NCBI RefSeq assembly: GCF_003992625.1 | Contig: NZ_RZMW01000009.1 | Coordinates: forward strand, 1-64,000 | Source: Pelagibacterium lentulum | GTDB taxonomy: Bacteria > Pseudomonadota > Alphaproteobacteria > Rhizobiales > Devosiaceae | Direction: 5' to 3' | Length of the DNA: 64,000 nt | Part shown: piece by piece, positions 1-8,110 of the stretch | Layout: every line of letters begins with the position of its first letter | Numbering within the stretch: the first letter of the stretch is position 1 | The notes under the pieces: model-generated | Seen by the model: the letters and a program-made list of their open reading frames with translations, nothing else | The model's database searches: none | What the model was told of the DNA's origin: nothing | Program-made: the position numbers and the translations under genes

Positions 1-17
1 TAGGGTCCAAACCCAAT
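1..17 (+). repeat. Left terminal inverted repeat of the IS5-family element
   Basis: TAGGGTCCAAACCCAAT; matches the reverse complement of 834-850 at 14 of 17 positions. Confidence 0.75.
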
Positions 18-76
18 CAGCTTATTGAATAGATGCTGCAAATCAGATTCTTTGGCTTTGGATTGAGCTGGAGGCG

Positions 77-834
77 TTGATGAGCAGACTGTTTTGGTTG
101 AGCGATGAAGCATGGGCGGCCATTGAGCCGCACCTCCCTCAGAACCAACCTGGGGCGCGCCGGGTTAATGACCGGCGGGTGATTTCGGGAATTATACATA
201 TGCTCAAGTGCGGCGGGCGCTGGGTTGATTGCCCTGTCGAGTATGGCCCTGCGACAACCGTTTATAATCGCTGGAACCGCTGGAGCCGTCGCGGCATCTG
301 GGCACGCATCCTGGCCGCGTTAACCGAACAGGGCTGGATAGCCGAAACAGCCCAGATCGACAGCAGCTATATCAAGGCCCATCGCTGTGCAGGCGGGGGA
401 AAAGGGGGGCGAAAGCCAATGCCATTGGCATCTCGCGTGGTGGCCGGACCACCAAGGTCCACGCGCTCGTCGATGTTCTGGGAAGGCCGCTCCGCCTCAT
501 CCTGACGCCCGGCAACGCCTCGGACATGACGGGTGCCGATCTGCTCATCACTCATACGATGGGCATGAAGCGGCTCATCGCTGACCGGGGATATGATGCC
601 AATCGACTTCGGACCACTCTGCGCAGCCAGAACACTATCCCCGTGATCCCTGGCCGCAAGAACCGCAAGCGCATAATCCGTTACGATGAGAAGCGCTACA
701 AGGACCGCTGGCGTGTCGAAGCCACGTTCTGCCGCCTCAAGGATTTCCGCCGTGTCGCAACACGATACGACAAACTCGCCCGGAATTACCTTTCCGCTGT
801 CATGCTCGCGGCCGCAGTCGCATATTGGCTATGA
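77..834 (+). CDS. IS5-family transposase, made by programmed -1 frameshift
   Basis: Catalyses cut-and-paste movement of the element. The first frame (77-505) encodes the N-terminal DUF4096-like domain and the first catalytic aspartate (AQIDSSYIKAHR); the second frame, a -1 shift, carries the second aspartate (LIADRGYDA) and the glutamate (VEATFCRLKDFRR), ending at 834. The switch lies at an A4G6 run at 400-409, followed by in-phase protein sequence GISRGGRTTKVHALVD in the second frame. All three DDE residues are present across both frames, so the split looks like the regulated frameshift usual in this subgroup and not decay. Fused length is about 252 residues. Confidence 0.85.
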
Positions 835-850
835 TTGAGTCTCGACCCTA
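834..850 (-). repeat. Right terminal inverted repeat of the IS5-family element
   Basis: Read on the minus strand it is TAGGGTCGAGACTCAAT. It begins directly at the last base of the transposase stop codon, which fixes the right end of the element. Confidence 0.75.
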
Positions 851-1004
851 ACGCTTGCTGGAGTATGGGCACTCCTTTGACATCGCATCTGCCGCTTGGT
901 ACCCGATGCGGAAGGCGATTTCCGACCCCGAAGCGGCCGTTGCCTTTCGGATACAAATGGGTCACTTCCGGCAGTCTGATGACCAAACGTATCGGAGATT
1001 GCCA

Positions 1005-1394
1005 GTGACAGCCAAGCCGATAGTCCCGACAGAACTTCAATCATACTACGACGATTGGCGAATGTCGCCTGGGCTGCTCGTTGACGGGTTCTTGTTTCTG
1101 ACTGGATTCACGGGTGCCAGATCGGATGGAACTCTATCGGAAGATCCGGAAACTCAAATGCGCAATGCATTTGAAAAGATGGGGCTTGTCTTGCGAAAAG
1201 CTGACCTGGACTTCAGTTCCGTTGTGGAAATGACAACCTATCACGTCGGATTGCGAGATCATCTCGATCTTTTCAAAGCAGTTCGATCTGACTACGTGCG
1301 TGAGCCATTTCCGGCGTGGACAGCGATTGAAGTAACGGGCTTTGTCCGCGAAGGCGCAATTGTCGAAATTCGCGCCATCGCACGGCAACAGTGA
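1005..1394 (+). CDS. RidA/YjgF family protein
   Basis: RidA proteins hydrolyse reactive enamine/imine intermediates in the cytoplasm; many paralogs have specialised roles. The product is about 129 residues with the family pattern LVDGFLFLTGFTG near the start, then FEKMGLVLRKADLDFSSVVEMTTYHV and a C-terminal AWTAIEVTGFVREGAIVEIRAIA. I chose the GTG at 1005 because GGAG (994-997) lies seven bases before it and the family homology begins about there. An in-frame ATG at 855 would add 50 unrelated residues right after the IS end. The conserved arginine of true deaminases is not evident at the usual place, so the exact substrate is open. Confidence 0.75.
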   Translation: MTAKPIVPTELQSYYDDWRMSPGLLVDGFLFLTGFTGARSDGTLSEDPETQMRNAFEKMGLVLRKADLDFSSVVEMTTYHVGLRDHLDLFKAVRSDYVREPFPAWTAIEVTGFVREGAIVEIRAIARQQ

Positions 1395-1419
1395 CCTGAG
1401 GATGCTCGTTGCCATGTGA

Positions 1420-1614
1420 CGGGCAGACTACATGTTTGGCGAGCACTTCACCGGCGCTGACGCCATGCTCTATGTGATCTCGCGTTGGTGCGAGATGGTC
1501 TGGCTCAACTATTCCTCCGGACTGAACGCCTTCATTGAAAATGTCGAACGGCGCCGCTGCGTCCGTTGCGCGCTTGCCGACGAGGGTCTCGAGCCCCTTC
1601 GCGTCATCAAGTAG
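1420..1614 (+). pseudogene. Glutathione S-transferase C-terminal remnant
   Basis: About 60 codons read like the end of a GST alpha-helical domain: FGEHFTGADAMLYVISRW resembles the usual FT-x-AD-x-YL-x-x-x-L-RW, followed by NAFIENVERRRCVRCALADEGL, the usual terminal helix. The glutathione-binding N-terminal domain is absent and a stop codon precedes the fragment in frame. This is a truncated relic, not a working enzyme. Confidence 0.7.
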
Positions 1615-1694
1615 CCCTTCGATATTACCCGCCAAGTAATCGATTTACCTCTTCGGTTGCAGTCTTATTGCGCCTCTCACGAAAGGAGAAACCG

Positions 1695-2069
1695 ATGACT
1701 CTCAAAAACATTCTCGCTTTGGACGCAGCCACCTGCGCGCTGATGGGCATCGCCCTTGCCGCGGCGGCCCCGACCTTGTCGCCGCTGTTGACCCTACCGC
1801 AAGACCTGCTCTTCTATGCCGGTCTCCTGCTCCTTCCGATCGCCGGCTTCATGGCAATTCTGGCAAGGCAGGCCCAACCCTGGTCCACTGGGGTCTGGCT
1901 CGTCATCCTGGGCAACGCCGCCTGGGTTCTGGCCAGCATCGTCGTGCTGGCGACGACCGGCCCAAACATGTTGGGCGCCGTCTTTCTGACTTTCCAGGCT
2001 GGGGTCGTCGCCATGTTGGCCCTGGCAGAGTTCAAGGCTGTGGCCCGCCGTAGGGCCAGTATCGCGTAG
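1695..2069 (+). CDS. Small integral membrane protein, four predicted helices
   Basis: The product is 124 residues and mostly hydrophobic, with four membrane-length segments at about residues 5-28, 36-56, 66-88 and 92-113, and a basic C-terminal tail (AVARRRASIA). A strong ribosome binding site AAAGGAGA (1682-1689) precedes the ATG at 1695. It sits eight bases before the secreted VOC gene, so the two are probably cotranscribed. I do not recognise a characterised family; nothing visible points to a substrate or enzymatic role. Confidence 0.7.
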   Translation: MTLKNILALDAATCALMGIALAAAAPTLSPLLTLPQDLLFYAGLLLLPIAGFMAILARQAQPWSTGVWLVILGNAAWVLASIVVLATTGPNMLGAVFLTFQAGVVAMLALAEFKAVARRRASIA

Positions 2070-2077
2070 GAAGCGAC

Positions 2078-2626
2078 ATGATGAGAACCATCTTTTCCCG
2101 CCGCACAATGGTGGCGGCAGCATTTGGCCTACTTGCCACCATCTCAGTTGCCCCTGCCGCCCTGGGTCAAGTCCATACCAATCACGGAGCACCCGAAATG
2201 AAAGTTCGTGACCTCTATCCGCTGATCACAACCTCGCAATTAGCAGAGGTGCGAGATTTCTATGTTGGCCATTTCGGCTTTCAGGTGGCCTTCGAGGCAA
2301 GCTGGTTCCTCTATCTTGTCGGCCCGGGCGAGGACGACACTCGGGGTGCCACGCTCGCCTTCATGCACCCAGACCACCCCTCCAACCCACCCGGCCCGGA
2401 AAGTTTCGACGGTCTGGGCATGATCCTGACCGTTGAGGTCAGCGACGCGGCTTCCGTTTTCGACCGCCTACAGGCAGGTGGAGCGCCCATGGTCCATCCA
2501 CTGACCGACGAGGCCTGGGGACAGCGCCGCTTCATGACGCGCGATCCAGCCGGTGTTCTGGTCGATGTAGTCGAACAGATCGCGCCTGCCGAAGGCTTCT
2601 GGGATCAGTACATGATTCAGAACTGA
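2078..2626 (+). CDS. VOC (glyoxalase/bleomycin resistance) domain protein with signal peptide
   Basis: The 182-residue product starts with an export signal (SRRTMVAAAFGLLATISVAP, ending near ALGQ at about residue 30) that has a twin-arginine look. The remainder is one VOC module pair: DLYPLITTSQLAEVRDFYVGH, then GPESFDGLGMILTVEVSD, ending RDPAGVLVDVVEQ. VOC proteins bind a metal and act as isomerases, dioxygenases or antibiotic sequestering proteins; which applies is unknown. An internal ATG at about 2198, with a GGAG in front, would give a cytoplasmic form, so localisation is not settled. It lies downstream of the small membrane protein. Confidence 0.7.
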   Translation: MMRTIFSRRTMVAAAFGLLATISVAPAALGQVHTNHGAPEMKVRDLYPLITTSQLAEVRDFYVGHFGFQVAFEASWFLYLVGPGEDDTRGATLAFMHPDHPSNPPGPESFDGLGMILTVEVSDAASVFDRLQAGGAPMVHPLTDEAWGQRRFMTRDPAGVLVDVVEQIAPAEGFWDQYMIQN

Positions 2627-2640
2627 CGGGTAGTAAATCA

Positions 2641-2667
2641 GGCGCCGCGCATATCAGTCGCGGCGCC
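2641..2667. terminator. Perfect 9-bp hairpin after the VOC gene
   Basis: GGCGCCGCG (2641-2649) and CGCGGCGCC (2659-2667) form a perfect stem with a 9-base loop, 15 bases after the VOC stop. No T-run follows, so it may be a pause or protection hairpin and not an intrinsic terminator. Confidence 0.4.
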
Positions 2668-2713
2668 CATGATCCAATGACCAACTTCAGCGGCACCCTG
2701 GGAGTAGCTGGCA

Positions 2714-3514
2714 ATGGGAATGGCAGTCACGGTTGGCGACCACCTGCGGGCCTGGCGGGAGCGGCATCGCCTCAGCCAGTTACATTGCGCGCTGGAGGCA
2801 GACATCTCCCAGCGGCACCTGAGCTTCCTCGAAACCGGGCGGTCGCGGCCGAGCCGCGGCATGGTGATCCACCTGGCCGAAAGGTTGAACATTCCCCTGC
2901 GCGAGCGCAATGCCGCGCTGCTTGCCGCCGGATTCGCACCGGCCTACTCCGAACGAAGCCTTGATGATCCAGAGATGGACGCTGCCCGATTGGCGATTCG
3001 CACCATTCTGAAGGGGCACGAACCCTTTCCCGCGCTCGCCATCGATCGCCACTGGAACATGGTGCACGCCAATGATGCCGTTGGGCCGCTTGTGGCCAAC
3101 GTAGCCAACCAAGCGCTGCTAGAGACGCCGATCAATGTGCTGCGCCTGAGTCTGCACCCTCAAGGATTGGCGCCCCGGATCGAGAATCTCGCAGAATGGC
3201 GCAACCACCTCATGCATCGGCTGGATCGGCAGATTACGGCCACCCAGGACCAGGTTTTGATCGATCTTCGGGGTGAACTGTTGATTTACGGAGAGCACCT
3301 GGGAGCGGCGTCGGCAGATATCGCCGCCACTGATAGCGTGCTCGTACCTCTAAAGCTGAGGACGGCGGACGGGACATTGTCATTTATCTCGACGACAACC
3401 GTTTTCGGAACCCCGCGGGATGTGCTGTTGTCAGAACTGGCGATCGAAGCGTTCTTCCCAGAGAACAATTCTACAGTTCAGTACCTGAACAGGGGACGAT
3501 CGCCGTCTTGCTGA
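2714..3514 (+). CDS. XRE-family transcriptional regulator with MmyB-like ligand domain
   Basis: The N-terminal 70 residues form a helix-turn-helix (LRAWRERHRLSQLHCALEAD, then SQRHLSFLETGRSRPSRGMV). The remainder, from about residue 95, matches the MmyB-like ligand-binding domain seen in many actinobacterial and alphaproteobacterial XRE regulators: LAIDRHWNMVHAND, and a C-terminal region about WRNHLMHRLDRQI. Total length, 266 residues, is normal. GGGAG at about 2699 supports the ATG at 2714. These regulators often control an adjacent dehydrogenase or VOC/oxidoreductase gene; here the neighbour downstream on the opposite strand is a possible dehydrogenase remnant, so the original target may have been lost. 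Confidence 0.8.
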   Translation: MGMAVTVGDHLRAWRERHRLSQLHCALEADISQRHLSFLETGRSRPSRGMVIHLAERLNIPLRERNAALLAAGFAPAYSERSLDDPEMDAARLAIRTILKGHEPFPALAIDRHWNMVHANDAVGPLVANVANQALLETPINVLRLSLHPQGLAPRIENLAEWRNHLMHRLDRQITATQDQVLIDLRGELLIYGEHLGAASADIAATDSVLVPLKLRTADGTLSFISTTTVFGTPRDVLLSELAIEAFFPENNSTVQYLNRGRSPSC

Positions 3515-3600
3515 CCGCGGCTGTCCCGGACGGGCGAGCCTGTGCCGGCAAACTCGGCGCCGTCGACAAGGAGGTTCTGCCCTGTAGCGTAGTTTTGTCT
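3478..3600 (-). pseudogene. Possible short-chain dehydrogenase C-terminal remnant
   Basis: On the minus strand one frame reads QNYATGQNLLVDGAEFAG, close to the TGQ-x-x-x-VDGG ending of classical short-chain dehydrogenases, and it then runs to a stop at 3478. No upstream Rossmann or YxxxK part is recognisable. The match is short and could be chance. Confidence 0.3.
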
Positions 3601-3784
3601 TTCGACCTTTCGGTCAAGCCTACGCGGCTCGCAACGTCGAAATCATCGGTGTCTCGAGGAAATCCACAGGAGACGTAGGGCTGAGGAATCATGCGATGAC
3701 CCTTGTCTGAATGCGATATTCTTGCCCTTTGTGGGAGGGCTGGGGAAGGGGTAAGCCACCTCTCGGCGCACCGCCATTCCTCCT

Positions 3785-4357
3785 CTACTCCCCGATCCTT
3801 GCCACCACAAGCCGCAGTCCGCGGATGACCTCGTCGATGCTGGGCGCGCGTTCGGGGTCTAGGAGGTGCTGGGTGATCAGGCCGGTCATCAGTGCCAAAA
3901 GCAGAGAACTCATGGCCCGCAGCTCGGCCGGATCGATATCGTCTTCAAGCAACAAAAAGACCCGGGCGAAGTCGCCGCGCATCTCTTCATATGCGCCCGA
4001 GAGCAGGCTTCGCAATTGGGGCAGTCGGTCGATCTGCGCCATGATCTCGTAGCTGGCCAGCAGCAGCGCCCGATCCTTGGCAAAGAGGCCGTAAAGCCTG
4101 CGCCAAGTCCCCTCGAAACGCGCCAGCGAGGAGGCTTCCTGCGGCGCATCGGGCCGAGGCTCGAACTTGTCGCCCCACTCGCCCATCAGCGCCATCATCG
4201 CCTCACCCATCAGCGCTTCGGTCGAGCCGAAATGATAGCCGATCGAGGCCAGGTTCGTGCCCGAGGCCGCAACAATGTCGCGCGCCGTTGTATGCGCGTA
4301 ACCCTTTTCGAGCAGGCACTTTTTGGCACCGCCGAGCAAGTCTTCCTTGTGTCCCAT
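3785..4357 (-). CDS. TetR-family repressor of the adjacent MFS pump
   Basis: A 190-residue protein with the TetR helix-turn-helix at residues 9-48 (ARDIVAASGTNLASIGYHFG) followed by the variable helical ligand domain. It is divergent from the DHA2-type efflux gene with a 120-bp shared control region that contains a 29-bp near-perfect palindrome, the standard arrangement for a local drug-responsive repressor. Translation starts at the ATG at 4357. The inducing ligand cannot be read from sequence. Confidence 0.85.
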   Translation of the reverse strand: MGHKEDLLGGAKKCLLEKGYAHTTARDIVAASGTNLASIGYHFGSTEALMGEAMMALMGEWGDKFEPRPDAPQEASSLARFEGTWRRLYGLFAKDRALLLASYEIMAQIDRLPQLRSLLSGAYEEMRGDFARVFLLLEDDIDPAELRAMSSLLLALMTGLITQHLLDPERAPSIDEVIRGLRLVVARIGE

Positions 4358-4411
4358 GCTCAGCTTCTAACGCGATTGCCGGAGAAAATCCATACATCTG
4401 TACAATTTCAT

Positions 4412-4440
4412 CTATACATATGTATTATACGTATGTATAG
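4412..4440. promoter_or_regulatory. Palindromic operator between the TetR gene and the MFS gene
   Basis: Two 14-base arms, CTATACATATGTAT and its reverse complement, differ at one position and are separated by one base. The site lies 38 bases before the pump start and 55 before the repressor start, so one bound dimer pair could silence both. A further half-site-like CATACATCTGTAC lies at about 4391-4403. Confidence 0.8.
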
Positions 4441-4477
4441 ATTGGCTTCACATCAATCCAACCCGCGAGGTGAAGCC

Positions 4478-6007
4478 ATGATCGACCAACCCATCAACCC
4501 AGACGCCAAAGCCACCGCGCGTGAGTGGATTGGCCTTGCCCTGCTCATTGTGCCTTGCCTGCTGGTGGCCATGGATCTTTCGGTCCTGCTGTTTGCCGTG
4601 CCCGCGCTCAGCCAGGCGCTCAATCCCTCGGGCACCCAGTTGCTCTGGATCATCGATATCTATGGCTTCACGCTGGCCGGCCTGCTGATCACCATGGGCA
4701 CGCTTGGTGACCGCATCGGGCGCCGCAAGCTGTTGATCATCGGAGCAGGGCTATTTGCGCTGGCCTCGCTCGCGGCCGCTTTCTCCGCCAGCGCCGAACA
4801 GCTCATTCTCACCCGCGCCTTGCTCGGCATGGCCGGGGCGACGCTGGCGCCCTCCACATTGGCCCTGATCCGCAACATGTTCTCCAACCCCAGCCAGCGT
4901 CAGCTCGCCATAGGCATCTGGACCGGCGGCTTTGCGGGCGGAGCCACCCTTGGCCCGATTGTCGGCGGTTTGCTGCTTGAGCATTTCTGGTGGGGCGCGG
5001 TCTTTCTGATCAATGTCCCCGCCATGATCCTGCTGGTGGCGCTGGCGCCGCTGGTCCTGCCCGAATATCGCGACCCCCTGCCCGGCCGCTTCGATCTTTT
5101 CAGCGCCGTCCTATCACTCGCCGCCGTGCTCACCGTCATCTATGGCGTCAAGGAGATTGCCGCCGAGGGCGTCTCGATCCTGTCGGGCGCCTCCCTGGTC
5201 GCCGGTCTGTTGCTCGGTATCGTTTTTATCTCTCGCCAGTTCCGGCTTGCCGACCCTCTGATCGATCTTGGCCTGTTTGCGGTGCCGGCCTTTACCGCAG
5301 CAATGGCCTCCAACGCGTTGGCCGGCTTCGCTCTGCTGGGCATCAGCCTGTTCAACATCCAGTACATGCTGCTCGTGCTCGATATGTCGCCCTTCATCGC
5401 CGCTCTCTGGTCGCTGCCTACGGCGGTAGCAGTGATCGTTGCTGCCACTGCCGGCGCGCTTCTGACCCGCGTGATGCGGCCGGGTCTGGTGATGAGCCTC
5501 GGCCTCGGCATGGTTGCTGCCGGGCTTGGCATGCTCGGCCAGCTATCGATGGCCACCAGCTTCTGGTTCTTCCTGGCCGGCATGACCGTCATGTCGAGCG
5601 GCATGGGGCTCGTTGCGTCCGTCGCCAATGACATGATCGTCAGCGTCGCCCCCGCCGCCCGCGCCGGTTCCGCCGCCGCCATCGCAGAAACCAGCAATGA
5701 ACTCAGCGGCGCCCTCGGCATTGCCCTGCTCGGCAGTCTGGGTAGCCTAGTGTTTCGCAATGGTCTGCCGCCGGTGCTCGAGGCGCAGAGCCTAGCCTCG
5801 GCGCTCGACCTAGCCGCCCGCCTGCCGGTCGAGGCGGGCAGCGCCCTGCGCTTTGCCGCCAACCAGGCGTTCGTTTCGAGCCTGGCCCTGACCGCCGGCA
5901 CCGCCGCCGCGGTGCTCGCCGTTGCCGCCATCATTGCGCTGCTATTGCTTCGGGAGGTTGTGGTGGAGGCGCAGCCCAGTGTCGAGCGCCACCGCGGAGG
6001 GACGTAA
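4478..6007 (+). CDS. MFS transporter, DHA2 (14-helix) drug:proton antiporter
   Basis: A 509-residue membrane protein of the QacA/SmvA-like group exporting cationic or lipophilic drugs by proton exchange. Motif A is visible as GTLGDRIGRRKLL after helix 2, motif C as GGATLGPIVGG in helix 5, and the acidic residue of helix 1 appears in VAMDLSVLLFAVPAL. The reading frame stays open far upstream, but the start is fixed at the ATG at 4478 by GAGGTGA just before it and by the start of hydrophobic sequence. Control by the divergent TetR repressor is very likely. Confidence 0.85.
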   Translation: MIDQPINPDAKATAREWIGLALLIVPCLLVAMDLSVLLFAVPALSQALNPSGTQLLWIIDIYGFTLAGLLITMGTLGDRIGRRKLLIIGAGLFALASLAAAFSASAEQLILTRALLGMAGATLAPSTLALIRNMFSNPSQRQLAIGIWTGGFAGGATLGPIVGGLLLEHFWWGAVFLINVPAMILLVALAPLVLPEYRDPLPGRFDLFSAVLSLAAVLTVIYGVKEIAAEGVSILSGASLVAGLLLGIVFISRQFRLADPLIDLGLFAVPAFTAAMASNALAGFALLGISLFNIQYMLLVLDMSPFIAALWSLPTAVAVIVAATAGALLTRVMRPGLVMSLGLGMVAAGLGMLGQLSMATSFWFFLAGMTVMSSGMGLVASVANDMIVSVAPAARAGSAAAIAETSNELSGALGIALLGSLGSLVFRNGLPPVLEAQSLASALDLAARLPVEAGSALRFAANQAFVSSLALTAGTAAAVLAVAAIIALLLLREVVVEAQPSVERHRGGT

Positions 6008-6098
6008 GAGCGTTCCGCGTGCTTTGCACATCCGCTTTGGCGTCATCCTCGTCCGGTATGTCTTGAGATCGTAATCACCTGACAGAGGCCGCCGGAAG

Positions 6099-6134
6099 AA
6101 CCGGGCGCGGACCGAAGAGTCTGCGCGCCCGGTT
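6099..6134. terminator. Perfect 11-bp hairpin after the MFS gene
   Basis: AACCGGGCGCG (6099-6109) pairs perfectly with CGCGCCCGGTT (6124-6134) over a 14-base loop, about 90 bases past the pump stop. No T-run follows; the role as terminator is likely but not certain. Confidence 0.45.
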
Positions 6135-6185
6135 CGGGCGAGGGAGCTGACGATATCGGCGCGAACTCGATCAAATCGTAGGAAA

Positions 6186-6570
6186 TTGAGTACCAGTCCG
6201 CTTCTCCCAAGACCATCAACCTTTGACCGGTGGGAGTTCCTGGCCAGTGTTGGGGTCGTTTCGCTTCTGCCGACCCTCGGAGCTTCTCCCGTCTCGGGCG
6301 CGGGGCGGCAAGCGATCGATCTGACTGCGCTGAAAGCGTGCTACGGAGGACAACATCGGCACTGTGCGCTGAAGGGCCAGGCGGACGCGTGGATTGGCGT
6401 GCAGACGAACGCGTTTCCTACTGTTCGGCTTTCAAGCTATTCTTCGCGGCATGTATGCTTGAGCGAGCGTCTGGATCGCGCGGTGCCGGTGGTGGCGAGT
6501 AGTATGGTGATTCATGGACCGATCACCGAAACGGCAGTCGGATCGACTCTGACGATAGAGTGTTCCGACA
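6186..6570 (+). pseudogene. Class A beta-lactamase remnant, frameshifted and truncated
   Basis: Pieces of a serine beta-lactamase appear in two frames. One frame gives an export-signal-like start (WEFLASVGVVSLLPTLGASP), another gives VDWRADERVSYCSAFKLFF, matching the R-ADERFP-x-CSTFK active-site region with the SxxK serine and lysine kept, and the first frame returns with ERLDRAVPVVASS and HGPITETAVGSTLTIECSD, matching the stretch that leads to the SDN loop. SDN itself and KTG are not recognisable. At least two frameshifts plus loss of the C-terminal half make it nonfunctional. The unbroken frame 6186-6773 has no other homology I can see. Confidence 0.65.
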
Positions 6571-6714
6571 GATATGTGTTCCGGTCAATCGCCCCGATCC
6601 CGATGAGAAATGCTAGCCGAGGCAACGGCCAGGTGAGCAGATCCAATTGCTTCCGGACGCCGGAATCAGCACGGGCGCCAGGCCGGCCACCACCGATTTC
6701 GGCGGGCATTCAGA

Positions 6715-7926
6715 TCATGCGCCCATCGCAGGCTGCAGGTCCGTGTACCGCCTCACCGTCCGGAGGCGCGTGAAGAGCGCGCTCGCGAAGGAGCAGGCAA
6801 AGGCCAGGACAACGAAGGTCAATCCAGCATGCGGGGATATTACCCCGGCGAGCATCCCGCCCAACAGGGCTCCGACCGGCCGCACACCATATATTGCAGT
6901 CTGAATGACGGCATTGACGCGGCCAAGCAGGAAGCCGGGAGTAACCAACTGACGCACGGAATTCTGCGCAACCAGCCACATCGAGGGACCGAAGCCCAGC
7001 AGAAAAAATGCGGCATAAACTGCGATCGCCGGCCCTTCTCTGGGTATGAGGAGCAGTATGGCGGAAGCGACGACAGAGCTTCCGGGCCCGAAGAGCAGGA
7101 TAATGTTGGGTGGTATGCGGGTGGAAAAGCGACCCGCTGCCCAAGACCCCGCAATCGCTGCCAAGCCAAATGATGACAGGGCGATTCCAAAGGTGCCCGG
7201 ATCGAGGGAATAGACCTCAACGATGATTGGCAACAACACAACGAGCAAGGCTGGAAACGCCATGTTCCAGAATATCGCACATAAGGTTATTGGCAAAAGA
7301 AGATCATGCCTGAATACGAAGGCCCCGCCTTCCAGAACCCTTCTGATCATGCCATCCTGCCTGTACTCCGGGACAGGAAACCGGGGCACCTTTATGATAA
7401 AACAGAGAGCAAACAACGCGCTCAACGATGCCGCAAAGAAAATGAAATTTGATGCTTCTTCCGTAATAATAAAACCGACTACAAGCGGGGCAGCAAATGA
7501 TGAAAGTGCTCGTGGAATCTCGAGCTGAGAATTTGCACCGGCGATCTCATCCGCATTGGCAATTTTTGGCAGGATCGACAGGTTGGTCAGGACAAACAGA
7601 ACGATGCCAAAACCGGCAAACGTCACCGCGACGCCAAACCACACGACGCTTCCAAGGTTGACACTGGCGGCGGCACTCGCAAATCCAAGAACGGAAATCA
7701 CAGCCGCCGTCACAATCAAGAACTTCGCTTGAACGCGATCGATCATAAGGCCAAAGGGGAGAGAGCCCAAAAGGTGCGCCATCGACTGGCAAGCGACGAG
7801 GATTCCTATGACCTCGGCTTTTGCGCCGAAGGCAAGCACAGCTATTAGTGGAACAGATACCAGAGCGATCTGGTCAGCCATATGCATGCCGTAGGCCGAA
7901 ATCGCCAGCCGCCTGATGATTTGCAT
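6715..7926 (-). CDS. MFS transporter of the EntS-like (MFS_3) group
   Basis: A 403-residue protein with about 12 hydrophobic helices. The motif GSLPFGLMIDRVQAK after helix 2 corresponds to MFS motif A, and the region VRQLVTPGFLLGRVNAVIQ is characteristic of the MFS_3 group that includes the enterobactin exporter. Substrate is unknown; siderophore or drug export are possibilities. The ATG at 7926 is preceded on the minus strand by GGAGGAAC. No regulator lies beside it, and its 3' end runs into the beta-lactamase relic area. Confidence 0.75.
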   Translation of the reverse strand: MQIIRRLAISAYGMHMADQIALVSVPLIAVLAFGAKAEVIGILVACQSMAHLLGSLPFGLMIDRVQAKFLIVTAAVISVLGFASAAASVNLGSVVWFGVAVTFAGFGIVLFVLTNLSILPKIANADEIAGANSQLEIPRALSSFAAPLVVGFIITEEASNFIFFAASLSALFALCFIIKVPRFPVPEYRQDGMIRRVLEGGAFVFRHDLLLPITLCAIFWNMAFPALLVVLLPIIVEVYSLDPGTFGIALSSFGLAAIAGSWAAGRFSTRIPPNIILLFGPGSSVVASAILLLIPREGPAIAVYAAFFLLGFGPSMWLVAQNSVRQLVTPGFLLGRVNAVIQTAIYGVRPVGALLGGMLAGVISPHAGLTFVVLAFACSFASALFTRLRTVRRYTDLQPAMGA

Positions 7927-8110
7927 GATTCATGTTCCTCCGATCGCCGCAGTACTCTTTAGGGATCAAGAAACATGGCTGGCCACCCGATTTTTGCAGA
8001 GCTCTGATGCAACGGCAGGGTTGAAGTGTGGCGGTCAATTCATGACGCTTGGTCTGCTCCAATAGGCCTTGCAGACGTCTTCAGGCTCGTCGGCAAGAAC
8101 CACGTCCATG

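Larger units (their letters stand above)
1..850 (+). mobile_element. IS5-family insertion sequence, apparently complete
   Basis: A single transposase split over two reading frames is framed by imperfect inverted repeats: bases 1-17 and the reverse complement of 834-850 match at 14 of 17 positions, both ends beginning TAGGGTC. The length of about 850 bp and the overlapping two-frame transposase are typical of the IS427-like subgroup of IS5. The element starts at the very first base of the window, so the left target duplication cannot be seen. The element may have disrupted something upstream of the RidA-like gene, because the reading frame of that gene stays open back to the IS end without a ribosome binding site. 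Confidence 0.85.

Noticed and set aside
3866-4477. N-terminal extension of the MFS pump through the TetR gene
   Set aside because: It is antisense to the TetR coding sequence; a ribosome site and the hydrophobic start support 4478.
6186-6773. A 195-codon frame as an intact gene
   Set aside because: Only parts resemble beta-lactamase and the rest of that protein sits in another frame; the open frame is a by-product of a frameshifted relic.
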